The notes below the pieces were generated by a model. That model saw only the letters and a list, made by a program, of their open reading frames with translations, did not search any database and was not told the origin of the DNA. A stretch of DNA of 64,000 bases from Cryptomeria japonica (lineage: Eukaryota; Streptophyta; Pinopsida; Cupressales; Cupressaceae), in NCBI RefSeq assembly GCF_030272615.1, contig NC_081412.1:99633796-99697795 (forward strand), written 5' to 3'. The position numbers and the translations under genes are program-made. Shown piece by piece: positions 27,261-38,132 of the stretch. How positions within the stretch are numbered: the first letter of the stretch is position 1; every line of letters starts with the position of its first letter.

Positions 27261-27496
27261 TGAATTTTTTTCCTTATATGTACATAATGTAAATATGTTT
27301 CTTCGTGTGCTTTATTTATTTATTTATTTTTCCTCATGCATTCCCGAAGCAAAGTGAAAATCACAAGATATGCCATAATTAAGCAAAAAGAAAATCATTA
27401 TGTTATGAGTATTTTTATAATTCATCAGTAGGCCTCCAGCCTAATTTTTAACATCAAGAAGCAAGATGAATTTTTCAAAGGCAGGATGCCATTTCC

Positions 27497-28741
27497 TCAA
27501 GGATCCTCTTCATCTTCATCATCCTCAATCTGGAAATCAGAGTCGCCAGCATCATCTGCAGTATCTTCCCCCTCTGACCACTTGTGATCGAAAACGTTGC
27601 CAGGCTCCTGAGATATGGACACGAGAACCAGATTGGGTTGGACATGCGGCGTCAGGACCTGTGGGGATATGTAATCCCTGAAGTCAGTGTACCATTCGAT
27701 GCCATCCGGAACAAGAACTGTCAAGTGGATCCGGAGGAGATACTTTGTAGCAAGCTTCGCTCGAAAGCGATGAGATGACGACGTCATTGTTCTCAAACCG
27801 CCAATAAGCGAGTGCCAAGTCACCTCCTCACCAGAAGTGATGAAACGCCTCAAATCCAACGCCAGAGCTAGGCCTCTGAAAGGGATGTGGTATGCCACAA
27901 CATCCTCCAAACCCCCCAAATAATCACGGGAGAAAAGTGCTTTAGTGAGCTATGAGGTCCGAAGCCCAGTCATCCCAGAATCTAGCAGTGAAGCCACGAA
28001 ACACGAACAAATGTCCATGTTTACACGGTATTTGTCCACGTCATCTATGAAGTCCTCACCAAGCAACCATTTGATGGCAGCAATGATCAAGAGATTCTTC
28101 TACCTTGTCATCCTTTGCAGCCTTCTGTCTGAAATATTTCCGAGGAAAGCGACCTGAGCCTTACTACTGACGAGCCTAACAGGGGTATCCATTTCCTCAA
28201 GAAGCTTCGTCGTTGAAGCTGATACTGTGTAAAGGAATGTTTGAAAAGACATTTATAACGAATTCTCAGCTCTAGGTGACAATTGATGAAAAATACCAAT
28301 GCTCCCAATTTCTGACACATCTGTCATTCCTCATCAATTCACACAAGTAGGCAAAGTTTGATTCGGAGTTGGCAAACGTCCTGCTTGGTACCTCAAAGAA
28401 AGAGGCGATGTCCTTAGATGCCACGCGTATGTATAGGTACATCGTATTTAAACCATAATCTCCGCAGGACTTTTAATTTGTGCGAGCCCTATTGGTTGTT
28501 GTTATTCTTCATTAAGGGGGAGATCCGTCCGAACAAGCAAATCCTCTCAAGTGGCTCCGATTAACGACGGACTGAGTAGGTTTTCTCTTGGGAAACATAG
28601 ATGGCGGCGCTCGTCCTCCTCAAGATTAATTACCACTAGAAAATGAATTGGCATACATGCAAATGGACGCTCGTCATTAAATACCTTCTTTCGCGAAGAT
28701 CTAGGCATGTAGTGCATTAAAAGAGGAAGGTCGCCAGACAT
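27497..28741 (-). pseudogene. Long decayed minus-strand ORF of unknown function, antisense to the adjacent gypsy Pol end
   Basis: From an ATG at 28741 the minus strand reads MSGDLPLLMHYMPRSSRKK and, after frame changes, continues to a strongly acidic C-terminus (EGEDTADDAGDSDF, EDDEDEEDP) ending at 27,497. The last open part (27,919-27,497, 140 codons) joins in frame, across one stop, with KYRVNMDICSCFVASLLDSG upstream. Codon composition is GC-richer than its surroundings. I recognise no domain. It lies between the gypsy Pol end and a divergent plus-strand ORF. Some plant gypsy (Tat-like) elements carry extra, even antisense, ORFs downstream of pol, and that is my best explanation; a captured host gene is possible. 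Confidence 0.55.
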
Positions 28742-28818
28742 CCATCTTATTGCTCATTTGCAACCTAAAGCACCCAAAAAACTTTTGGAGAGTTGAGAGG
28801 AAAGTTCTCTTGAAGAAA

Positions 28819-30523
28819 ATGGAAGCAGAAGCGACTCCCTCTGGTTTTGTTCAAGAAAGATTATGGGTGGACGTTTTCGGCGAACTCTCTTATTCTTCTC
28901 ACGCCATCCATTCCGCTCAAGCCGGAATATCCGAGGACTAAGGCCAAGTCTAAGTCAGTTACCCGCAACGCATCTGCAGTGATAGATTCTCTTGACAGTG
29001 TGGTTGAGCCCGAGCTGCATAAACAGCCCAAGAACCTCGAAGAGGTCGCATGCAGGAGAATGATTCATTACAGGGCAAAGCCTCAGTCCACGGCAGCTAA
29101 TTTCTAGAATAGTGGTGCCCCTCAATTTGTGGTTCCCATGGCTCCGCACTATCCAGAGTTCGTGGTTGCGTGTGCCAACGGGTTCGACCCTGTTTCTTGT
29201 TCAATTAGCAACTCTTTCCTGAAAATGGTAATATCCCTAGAGGCCATAAGGGACATGATGTGTTGTCCCGTTTTCGAAGGGACGGAGGTGTTCTCAAAAG
29301 CTGTCATGGAAGAATATTGGAATACCAAAAGAGATGTCTTATTCTATCATGGTGCCCTCAATCGAAGTCCATCAATCGGACTCCCAAGACTCCCCTTGTC
29401 TTATGGTGACTTGAGACAAGATGACCTCAAGGATATTTCGTCCACTCTTGCATGGTTATGCAGTCATGACAATGACCGAGAGATCACTCCTGCAATGATG
29501 GGCTTCTTGTTGAAATGTTGGAAGCAGAGGAGGTCTTTTCACTTTGACTTATTTGTCCTCGTGGCCAGAGAAATGATCAAGCAGCTAATCGAGTTTCAGC
29601 AGTTTCAGTGCTTCAAATTCGCATCAATCCTTGTTTACATGTTTCTGCATCAAAATGAGGTTTTCTTTAGCCAATACATGTGATTGGCTATTGTTTCCTA
29701 GCTCTCATCTTTAGAGACCTCGGTTCAATCCCCGTTGAACCACTTGCCTATTTTTCTCAAGTTCAGATGAATTGGATGTACAATGAGCGCCCTCCTTGTG
29801 ACTGATTCTTAGATAGTGATTTTTCCTTTATCCGAGTGCATGGTTTCTTAGAGGAGCCCTTCCGCCTACCTACCTATGTCACCGAAAGGACCCTCGCCCT
29901 CAAAATTGCAAGACAGTTGGTGAGAATTGAAAGGGTCATAGGGGCAAGGAAGCATGACATCTCCATTACAGAGGACCACAAAACTATTGGCCCCATCACT
30001 CTTGTTCAAACAAACATTGTAGAAAACGCCCTGACATCTAAGCTGGTGCAATTCGGCTTGGTAGTGATTGATGATACATTAAGTTGTGACCCAGATGGGT
30101 GCCTTTCTAGAAGAAAGAATGCGATAAAACACTAACCACAGAGCTCGTGTGAAGGGCACACTAACCCACAAGTGGACGACCCAAATCTCTATGTGGGTCT
30201 CAATGATTTTCCCGTGCTAAAACAACCCCCGTGGTTGAGCTTTTACTCCATCATGCAAAAGTACAATCCCGTGAAACCCATCCCCCAGACCATGTTGGAA
30301 GCCATGAAGTTAGATTCTTGGCCTAGGAAAAAGAGGGAGGATTTCTCGGTCTACCAACTAGAAGTGAGTCAACCCAGGGCTAACATCAAGAACACTCCTT
30401 TGGACAAGCGTTTTGAGCTTGAATGGCGCCAGTACAACAAGTCTGATGAAGAGACAGGCGATAGCTCCCCACGTGGATACTCATCCCTCGAGGTGGCCCA
30501 ATGGCAGGACATAGAGGTTATAG
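28819..30523 (+). pseudogene. Long decayed plus-strand ORF (~560 codons) of unknown function, divergent to the previous ORF
   Basis: An ATG at 28819 opens MEAEATPSGFVQERLWVDVF. A frame change near 28,850 leads into a frame that stays open to 29,683 except for one TAG at 29,105. A further frame change at 29,683 continues with GYCFLALIFRDLG, PLAYFSQVQMNWMYNERPP, FIRVHGFLEEPFRLP and, after a TAA at 30,133, PRKKREDFSVYQLE and FELEWRQYNK. The continuity across three frames argues for a real former protein. Its start lies only ~80 bp from the start of the minus-strand ORF, a head-to-head layout. The last in-frame codons before the stop at 30,534 belong to the antisense copia zinc knuckle, so the ORF is truncated at about 30,523. 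No domain recognised; probably retroelement-borne. Confidence 0.6.
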
Positions 30524-31504
30524 TGGGCACTTAGAAGCAAAGTGTCTTAATCTACCACAAAGCAATTAAATGGTAACTTATCTTGATATTTCCTAAAACC
30601 TTTCTTTAGCTTCCCCATGAGGTGAAGTTCTTCTTCACCTGTTTCATTGCATGAACTATCACTTGGTTCACATACTTTATAAGATCTTTCCCTTCATTGA
30701 TGCTTTGAAGGTGGCCTCCCTTTTTGATGGTTTGTCTTCAATCTTCATTTCATAGGGAGTAAGAATTCCATGCAACACACACATCCTTTGTCAATTTGTC
30801 TAAATCTTTCATTTCTTCAATTGCTGAAACTTTGGAATCAAATTTTAAAGGCAAGGACATTAGTACATTTTGAACAATTACGGCTTCAACAACTTCTTCA
30901 CCAAGACCTCTTATTGTGTTTATAATATCATCAACACAAAGCAAATAGGAGGCTATAATCTCTTCTTCATCCATCTTGAGGCTTTCATGTCCTTAATGTG
31001 TTTGAAGCTTTGCCTTTTTCACTTGATCAATGTCCTTCATAGATATTCTTACACTTATCCCACGTCCTTAGCTGATTTACAATGCATACCTTCACAAACA
31101 ATTATTCAAATAATCCACACAAAATCTCATGCTTGGCTTTTACAATGTCCTCACTTTCTTTCTTCCTGGTATGATTGATTGGGGGAGTTAATGAAGGTGT
31201 GTAGCCATTCACTGCTCCCCCACAATTCTGGTAGGTTTGTCCATAAAATAGTAGGGCAAAGAACCCATAGAATTGTAGGGGCCCGATTATTATATACGTA
31301 ACATGCCTGCCTACTAATAGAGATCAAACAGAGGGGTCCCTACTATTCTATGGTAGTGCCATTAGTTTGGAAACCAATTGCCAAATATCATATCCTAGGG
31401 CATTCAAGTAGGTTTCCATCCATATGCTTCAAAAAGGCATAATTTGTCCCATCAAAGAATGGTGCCTTGTTTGACAAGAATATGTATCCTTCTTGTTCAA
31501 ACAT
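30524..31504 (-). pseudogene. Ty1/copia Gag relic
   Basis: The minus strand starts at an ATG (31504): MFEQEGYIFLSNKAPFFDGT, NYAF, then DIWQLVSKLMALP. A 113-bp inverted-repeat insertion interrupts it. It resumes with NGYTPSLTPP, AKHEILCGLF, MHCKSAKDV, ASYLLCVDDIINTIRGLGEE, VLMSLPLKFDSKVSAIEEMK and DLDKLT. It ends in a frameshifted zinc knuckle, CGRLRHFASKCP (30,559-30,524). This is the standard order of a copia Gag. The clean open part is 30,974-30,750. Position and strand fit the 5' part of the copia element whose Pol lies at 25,211-26,944. Confidence 0.9.
31241..31353. mobile_element. Small inverted-repeat (MITE-like) insertion in copia gag
   Basis: The ends are CCATAAAATAGTAGGG (31241) and CCCTACTATTCTATGG (ending 31353), inverted repeats of 16 bp with one mismatch. 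The 113 bp between the matches to copia Gag have no Gag similarity. An internal 'ccatagaattgtagggg' repeats the terminal motif. I could not define a clear target-site duplication, so the class is unknown. Confidence 0.55.
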
Positions 31505-31554
31505 AAGTGCTCTTAGAAATCTACCTTCAAGCAATTAGGCTATATCTGAATGAA

Positions 31555-31569
31555 CCCGCTATGAGACCA
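31555..31569 (-). other. Copia primer-binding site (initiator-Met tRNA type)
   Basis: On the minus strand the sequence is TGGTCTCATAGCGGG, close to the plant copia site TGGTATCAGAGC. It lies two bases inside the LTR terminus and upstream of the gag ATG at 31504, which is the expected order. Confidence 0.7.
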
Positions 31570-31571
31570 AT

Positions 31572-32180
31572 TGAAGAACACTCAATTATACTGAGAGTGG
31601 AGTGAATTAGTATAACAACAAACTTTTACTTTTAAAAACATAAACAATTACAAAAGCAATATTGCAATACAATTATCCACAAATGCAAGATCTCGCAAGC
31701 AAGAGGGCAAGAAGAACACAATTTGAATGGAAACCCTTGCAAGATAAAACTACGGCAACATATTATTTTTGTATTAGAAAGTTCTTACAATCTTTGTGGG
31801 TACCAACCCATTGGAGACGCCATTCCCCACAACTGAGCACCAACGCAGCAAGAGACATCGATCTCCTTGAGTATGAGGCACCAACGCAATAAAAGAATGA
31901 TATGATAAGTACTTGATCTTCTTCTTGAATCAGAACTACCTCCCCTCCACAAATCTGCTCAAAAATGCTTCTTTAAACCTGTTTGGAATCTTCAATAGTT
32001 TTTGCTCATGGGTCTGCAATAAATCACCTTAAAATTTGCTCATAAGGTCTGCAATAATTCACCTTAGAATCTGCTCTTGATGGGAATATAATAAATGAAT
32101 TCTTGATAATGTGAATCCCAAATGATCTCTTTACATATGCAAATTGTACCCCTTCATCAGCGGTTGCTTTCCTTCATGTT
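31572..32180 (-). mobile_element. LTR of the copia element (outer end uncertain)
   Basis: The LTR's inner end on the plus strand is TGAAGAACACTCAATT at 31572, next to the primer-binding site. The outer end is not certain; a 'ccttca' near 32,176 would fit the terminal match. It contains a 35-bp tandem repeat (about 32,002-32,070, 'ttgctcat..ggtctgcaata'). The short plus-strand ORF 31,662-31,892 inside it has no recognisable product and is not called. Confidence 0.55.
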
Positions 32181-32245
32181 GGTGAACTGAGGAGCATTAT
32201 ATTTATTGTCTTTTTTATTTCTTTGTCCAAGAAGGGTGTGCCCAA

Positions 32246-32307
32246 CTTAATGAGGTCTTTTCTAGCAAAAGAAAAACTTAATGAGGTCTGCTCTAGCAAA
32301 AGAATTT
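32246..32307. repeat. 31-bp tandem duplication
   Basis: 'cttaatgaggtc' with 'tctagcaaaag' occurs at 32246 and again at 32277. Short overlapping ORFs on both strands here have no recognisable product. Confidence 0.85.
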
Positions 32308-32539
32308 TCATTTACTTTATTTGCAACCCTAGCAAGGGAGCACTTCTCAAAGGGGAGCACTTTTTTAATACCCATAATTGGGTTGACTCCAAGAGGGCAG
32401 CCAGCCACATCCAGGCTAACAACTTGCCCTAGAAAATCCCTACATTTATTACCAAAAGCACTTGAAATCATTTCTGTAGACTATGGAAATACCATATCAT
32501 ATATAATCCTTTCAATAGGTGTCACTTTAATGTTCTCGT

Positions 32540-34381
32540 AAAATGAATTTAGTATCGGTTGAAGCATACTATATCGATGTGGGATCTTCTTCGATATATA
32601 GTATTAGTTTTCAGATCATTTAAACTATGTTTTGAGCAAAATAATTTCTTCAACTTTAAAAATGATTTTTAGTTACTATTCCAAGTTCCTCTAAATTACA
32701 TTCAGAAACCCATATATTCTAGATAAACTAACATTCAGCATAGAGGAGTCCGACACATAATAGTAATTTCAGGAATAGAGATATGATTTTAATGATGATT
32801 TCAAAAAAATTGCAAAAAACATATTTTAAAATTGGTCCACACGGAAGAAAATCTATTTTCTCAAGCGTTTTTGTTTTAAAAAGATTCAATATAACTAAAA
32901 AAATCTGCAAACGTCAACAAATCACCAAATATTTAAAAAACTAACCCATCATGCAAAAATAATTGGAAAACATTAAATTTTTTAAAGATTTCAGACCAGA
33001 TCCAATGGTTAATTTAGATTAGAAAAATACTTACAGTATGTTTTAAATCACTGAACAGTCCTTTACTTTCCAATCCATTCTTTGTGTATTCTTCACCTGA
33101 GCAGCATTTTTCTGTCCACGATAACAAGCACCAACCTTCTTTAATGCATAGTTCAGCACAACAAACGAATGACTTCATTAGATTCAAAAAACACTATAAC
33201 AGCATATATTCCATTCATAGAAATGCATACTGTCTGAAATCCACCTTTTGGGAGAAGGTTTGAGGTATAAGATAAGGGTAAGTAGGCCCTCCTACAAGGA
33301 CTATAGCGACCTAAGACAAAGAGGGCACTTACAGAGTCAAGGAACCCCCTTACAACCTCTCGTTGACTCCACAAGATGGCAAATATCTGTACGGATACAA
33401 GACATGGTTGGCAAAGCATGTACAAGCCGCAAAGTAAGCAAGAGGGCTGTGGTATACATCCACACTTGGGCTTGGTATAGAAATGGCTTCAGGCAGACCC
33501 ATCATGTCTCTTCTCCCAAACCCTAATATACTTGCATTATTGATAATCTATGAATATGATATAATTGCCTAGCCCTAATTATTAAACATATATATGTGTA
33601 TATTTGCATATGTTGTTAGCATTGTGATTGCAGGATTCAAATCCAAGATCGCATCATTAAAGAGATGTTTATTTGGTAACACATAACTCTAACCCTAATT
33701 TGTTGCAACTGTGATTTTAGGGAAAATTCTAGGGCTAGTTAGGAAGGGGACATTATTGTTTTTTGGGTGTTTTTTAGTCTGTTTTTTACCTGATACGCTT
33801 TATGTGTGCCAGCAGTGAGATTTCCACATGGACTAGTCAACTTTTTGGCAAGTAGTCGCTAATTTCTTAGCCAATACTTGCCAAAAATTCAGGGAGTATT
33901 TCTGGTGATTTTTTTATGCAATTACTCAGCATGAGAAAAAGTTGGCAAGTACTCACCAAGTCTGCTATCTATTCCTATGACTCTGCTCAAGCATTGGATG
34001 GATGCACCTACCTATGTATGTCAAGACATGGACAAATAATATATACCAATGAAAAGGCTTCTTCTAAACCTATGCAACCTTTAATAAATTATGACATTCG
34101 AGGATAGGCATCGCTGTGAGAGATTGACAATTGAGTTCTTTTGTATTGAACTGTAGTTAAAAGACAAAACACTTAGAAAATCCCTTGGAAACCACTTACT
34201 ACAAGATTCCCAATGATATGCATATAAAATTCGTACAAAAGAGATCTTGTGGAATATCACATGCATGCATTGCAAAATTTGATAAGTTGAGTTATTGAGA
34301 GTTTTTTACATTTTTAAATGCATTTATGGTGGGAAACAAACACTTTCCTTAAAGTAAAACTATGAATGTACTTCAGCGTAC
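32540..34381. other. Intergenic or intronic DNA, no recognised gene
   Basis: AT-rich with many A and T runs. A GC-richer island at 33,130-33,540 contains a 92-codon plus-strand ORF (33,248-33,526) and a 90-codon minus-strand ORF (33,425-33,153); neither resembles a family I know. 'ttggcaagta' with 'gccaatacttgccaa' at about 33,840-33,900 forms small inverted matches. The stretch may include the 3' part of the minus-strand pseudogene that ends visibly at 34,382. Confidence 0.4.
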
Positions 34382-35767
34382 CTGTTTAAAACTGTTTGAA
34401 GCAGCCTCATTACCACTGGCCATGGACTGTGCTTTGGATCTGACAAGCTTTGGCTTTAAAAAATAATCATCTGATCATCCAATTATAAGAGAATACCCAT
34501 CCATTACTTTGTCACCTGGTGCATTTGAGTTTTTGTCAAGAGGAGCTGAGATGCTCCAAGATAGCTCAACTCTAAAAGCCTCTGCCAGAATGAAGCATAA
34601 TAAAGTTATTTCAGAAACAGCATTAGGCTCTTAATGTAGATTTCAAAAGTGCCAATAAATTTATAATAAAATTCACAAACTTTCTTACTTTTGCATTCAT
34701 CTTTTAGTAAATAAATTCACAAATGTTTTCCCTTACATGCACTCCTTCAGATCTAATAGCCTCAAGATGATCAGCTGTTTTTTAGACTATTTCATTGAGA
34801 GAAAGCTCCCCAAATGTGGCCGTAAAGCTGCAAAATGCAATAATCACTCATGTTTAAGGTCTTCAGACTGTATAGAGACTTTATTACAAAAAATAAACAT
34901 AAAAAACTGATAAGACTATTTTAAGGTATACCCTACTGCCATCTCAGCTGCTTTGCTGACACTTGCATCACAATGAATTTTCATCTAATTTCCGTTGCCT
35001 GTTTCTCCACTGTCAACATTTTTACCCTTATCAAACTTAAAATTCTCTCCATCTCAGCTGCTTTGCTGGCACTTTCATCACAAAAAAATTTCATCTCATT
35101 TATGTTGCCTGTTTCTCCACTTTCAACATTTTTAACCTACTCAAATTCAAAATTTCCTCCATCACTTTTATTGCTTAATGTAAATACCTGTTGCATCTGC
35201 TTGAGCATTCTATCAAAAGCAGCTTTATCTTCCCCCAGAAGTCTTGTTCTTGTTCTACTCCATAGTAATTCATAATGATTTGACAAAGTTTCCAGCTTCT
35301 GAAAATAAATTGAATTTTTTCAGATCCTTACACAGTACTCAATTGCAGTTTTAGAAAAAGCCATAGTATGGTAGCAAATTACCTCCAGCTGCTAAGGACC
35401 TCCATAAATGTAGAAGCATCGACCAAAAGTGGCTTCTTCTGAGCATTATTCCTCAGTTTCACCTTGCTCAATCTCCCAGTCATCTTTTTCAATATCAATA
35501 CCTGTATCTGTGGCTAGCAGATCTATAGTCTCTTTACCAACAAATTCAAAAACCTGTATTCTCTTCCCAGTAAGTGCCTTTCTACTCTGACAGAACCAGA
35601 ACACACATCATTTAATAGATGTGCATGCTGAGCATTAGAAGACTTTCAAAAATTTTGAAAAAAAATGCAACCCATCTCTAACAAAGTTGGACCCAGAGAG
35701 CTGACCATAATAGATAGGCCATTTTGCTGAAAAGAATCAGCAAGATTTAACAGCAGAATTTTCAATC
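34382..35767 (-). pseudogene. Spliced host pseudogene resembling plant FAM114/NOXP20-type proteins
   Basis: Minus-strand exon blocks are bounded by GT..AG signals: 35,767-35,672; 35,586-35,393; 35,298-34,932; 34,827-34,737; 34,581-34,516; 34,453-34,382. The translation runs QQNGLSIMVSSLGPTLLEMG, RKALTGKRIQVFEFVGKETI, DLLATDTGIDIEKDDWEI, CFYIYGGP*QLE, KLETLSNHYELLWSRTRTRL, SASKAAEMAVG, FTATFGELSLNEIV*KTADH, LEAIRSEGVH, RLLELSYLGASQLL, PKLVRSKAQSMASGNEAASN. The GG|C junction between the third and fourth blocks and the next two joins keep phase. Stops at EE*CSEE, GGP*QLE, EFE*VKN and IV*KTAD are each one C-to-T change from a Gln codon, and one exon has a frame-shifting 110-bp duplication. The join of the first two blocks is unresolved. 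The family name rests on recalled motifs (VGKxTxDLLA, FYIYGGPxQL, LSNHYxLL). Confidence 0.65.
34939..35155. repeat. 110-bp tandem duplication inside a pseudogene exon
   Basis: 'ccatctcagctgctttgctg' occurs at 34939 and at 35049. Both copies continue to 'gttgcctgtttctccact' and 'tcaacattttta'. On the coding (minus) strand the duplicated peptide runs from VKNVESGETGN to SKAAEM. 110 is not divisible by 3, so the frame is broken. Confidence 0.9.
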
Positions 35768-37849
35768 CTGGAATCCAAGAACCAATAGCATAACATTCAA
35801 ATTGTATTAACATGAGCTATTAAGTATGATAAAGTTACAGTTGTCTCATTGAAAGAAAGGAATCTAGATAAACAAATATAACAAGAACTTAATTTAAAAA
35901 AATCCCAATCTTGTGAACATTCTTTGCAAATTCAGAATTTCTTTTGACATTAAGAATTGATTACAGATTTTGGAGAACAAAGAAAATAACTTGCTGCCAA
36001 TAACTTAGCAACAGAGATGACACTGAGATTACAAGGATGTGGCTGGTTTTGGGTACTTTTGGGTAGTTTTGAACCAATTAAAAATTAAAACTAAAATTGA
36101 TCAATATTTGTGTTATAGAAATCTTAATTCAAAGTATAACAGGTCTGCATTTTAAAATATTTAGTTTGGTACATAAAATCAAAACAAAATTGTTTTTATT
36201 TGCACAAAATAATGTAAGTTGAAAGGCATTGATCCAAGATTCCAAAGGATTCAAGAGCTCAAACAGAGGATTCCATGAGAATCAGAAATAACAGACCAGA
36301 AGAACAGGACTGCGGCCATGGCAGTGTCTGTCGATAATGCAACCACAGCAGCTTCCAGGTCAGATCAACAACTGCAGTAGTGACCCCTGACTATGTTAAT
36401 CCAGAAAGAGAAATGTTTGGACACCATTTCATCCCCAGCAACAGAAAGATTACTTTACAGCTAGAGAACCTTCTAGCAACTTTAAAAGAATTCATAAAAG
36501 GAGGTTGAAATAACTGCTTGGATCATGGAGGATTTGGAAATATTGTAAAAAGTGAGGAAACTCTGTTATTCATAATTATAAGGAGATTGACAGAAAGTAG
36601 AGAGTAGATATTGCTACACACACTACTTGTACTTCTTCCAAAGTAATAGAACAAGGTACCAAGGCATTTGTCATTACCACTCATTTTGGTTTTTCCATCG
36701 TGGTGCTTCCAGGATAAAAACTTGGGAGTTTCCATTACTATTTCGCAACTCAAATTTGTTTGTGTTCACAATATTTAATCAAGAATCTAAGGCTTCTAGG
36801 AAGAATGGGAGGTGTTATGGAACAGCAAGTAAAATGCTCTAATCTCAAGGCTTATTGCACACTTGTGCAGGGCCAAGAAAGCAAAGTAAAAGGATATTTA
36901 ATTGTTGAAGACAAAGAGGCTCTATAAATGTAAGATGATTCCAAGTGAGCACTTGCGGCTATTTTCTTGACACGAATGGTAAAATTTGAAATCATTCAGG
37001 GAAGCTCTTAGTTCATTAATAATTAATTAAAGTAGACCTGTTCATAAAGCACTGAAATAAAGCTTTCAGTCATACAAAGAACTACCATGCACAGTAATAG
37101 CCCAGGTCCAACTACAACTTTTCCTGGTAATTTATGTAAAGAAAGGATAATAGATACAAATGGAGACTCAAGGGGATATAACTACTTCAAAAAACATGCT
37201 CCAGAAAAGAGTGCTCACCATCATCTTTCCATGTCAATGAAAATCCAAAAAGTCCATTATCAAAAAGAATCCTATTAATTAACTGGGATAACCTAGGAAC
37301 AACCATTGGGTAGTGTAAACATATCCTTCAGATGCAGAAAATGGCACCAATTCAGCTATCTGGAAAAACTATCTTCCCTATTCCAAAAGTAAAGAAGTAG
37401 AAGAAAATACCTTGAAGTGTAGGGAAGAAGCATAGTGTTACGATTACTAGTCAGACTAGATGAAAAATAACAAGCTGATTTTTCACTTGGATTCGGATTC
37501 TGCAGAAAAACTGACCAAAACTCAAAAAAATTGCAATTATATGTATTATAGTTTTTATTTTAAACCTTCCAGTTGATTTTCCATTGTTTTCACAGACTCG
37601 ACTGAGAATCATGAATCTCAAATGTCAAACTTGGCCAAGTTTGCAAGCCTCGGCTACAGATTCACCGACCCTAATTCAGACTTGCCAAGAGTTGCCACGT
37701 AGAAACACAGATATCAGGAAAGACACAAGGAGACACAAGATAAGCTATATTCCACTGCATTTCAGCAACAAGGTTGTCCAAACAAATGGACGTATTTCAA
37801 CATAGGCAGTCTAGGGCCCATTTTGTGAGGACATCAAGGAGAGAACTGT
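35768..37849. other. Probable intronic DNA, no recognised exon
   Basis: No reading frame here has a convincing product. Short ORFs on both strands at 36,523-36,842 overlap one another and have no recognisable domain. If the pseudogene at 34,382-35,767 had upstream exons they should lie here or further right, but I could not find them. Confidence 0.4.
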
Positions 37850-37908
37850 ATGTACGTATGTATAGATACATATACATATATGTATATGTATGTGTATGTA
37901 CATATATG

Positions 37909-37945
<37 letters not shown>

Positions 37946-38132
37946 GTGTGTGTATACAGTATATATATGTATGTATGTATGTATGTATGCATATATATAT
38001 CAATATATATATGCATACATACATACATACATGTATGCAAATATACATATATGCATATAGATGTACATATATATGTAGAGATACATATACATATACATAT
38101 GTGTGTGTGTGTGTGTTTGTGTGTGTGTGGCA
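37850..38132. repeat. (TATG/TACA)n microsatellite with a GT tract
   Basis: Alternating tatatg and gtatgt repeats (37,850-37,990) turn into their complement (catacata, 38,011-38,100), then a (GT)n run (38,099-38,128). The open frames across it (YICMYV-type repeats in several frames) are artefacts of the repeat. Confidence 0.95.
37971..38032. repeat. Perfect hairpin: 30-bp arms, 2-nt loop
   Basis: 37,971-38,000 is the exact reverse complement of 38,003-38,032, with 'ca' between. The arms consist of atgtatgtatg units followed by an (AT)5 core, so the inversion point of the microsatellite is a near-perfect palindrome. Confidence 0.95.

Noticed and set aside
32555-32605. Inverted words 'tactatatcga' and 'tcgatatatagta' as a possible small foldback element
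   Set aside because: The arms are short and imperfect, and no boundaries or duplication are visible.
35393-35500. An alternative open frame (SKVKLRNNAQKKPLLVDAST) in the second pseudogene exon
   Set aside because: The other frame continues the protein before and after it (DLLATDTG ... CFYIYGGP.QLE then KLETLSNHY) with matching splice phase, so this frame is incidental.
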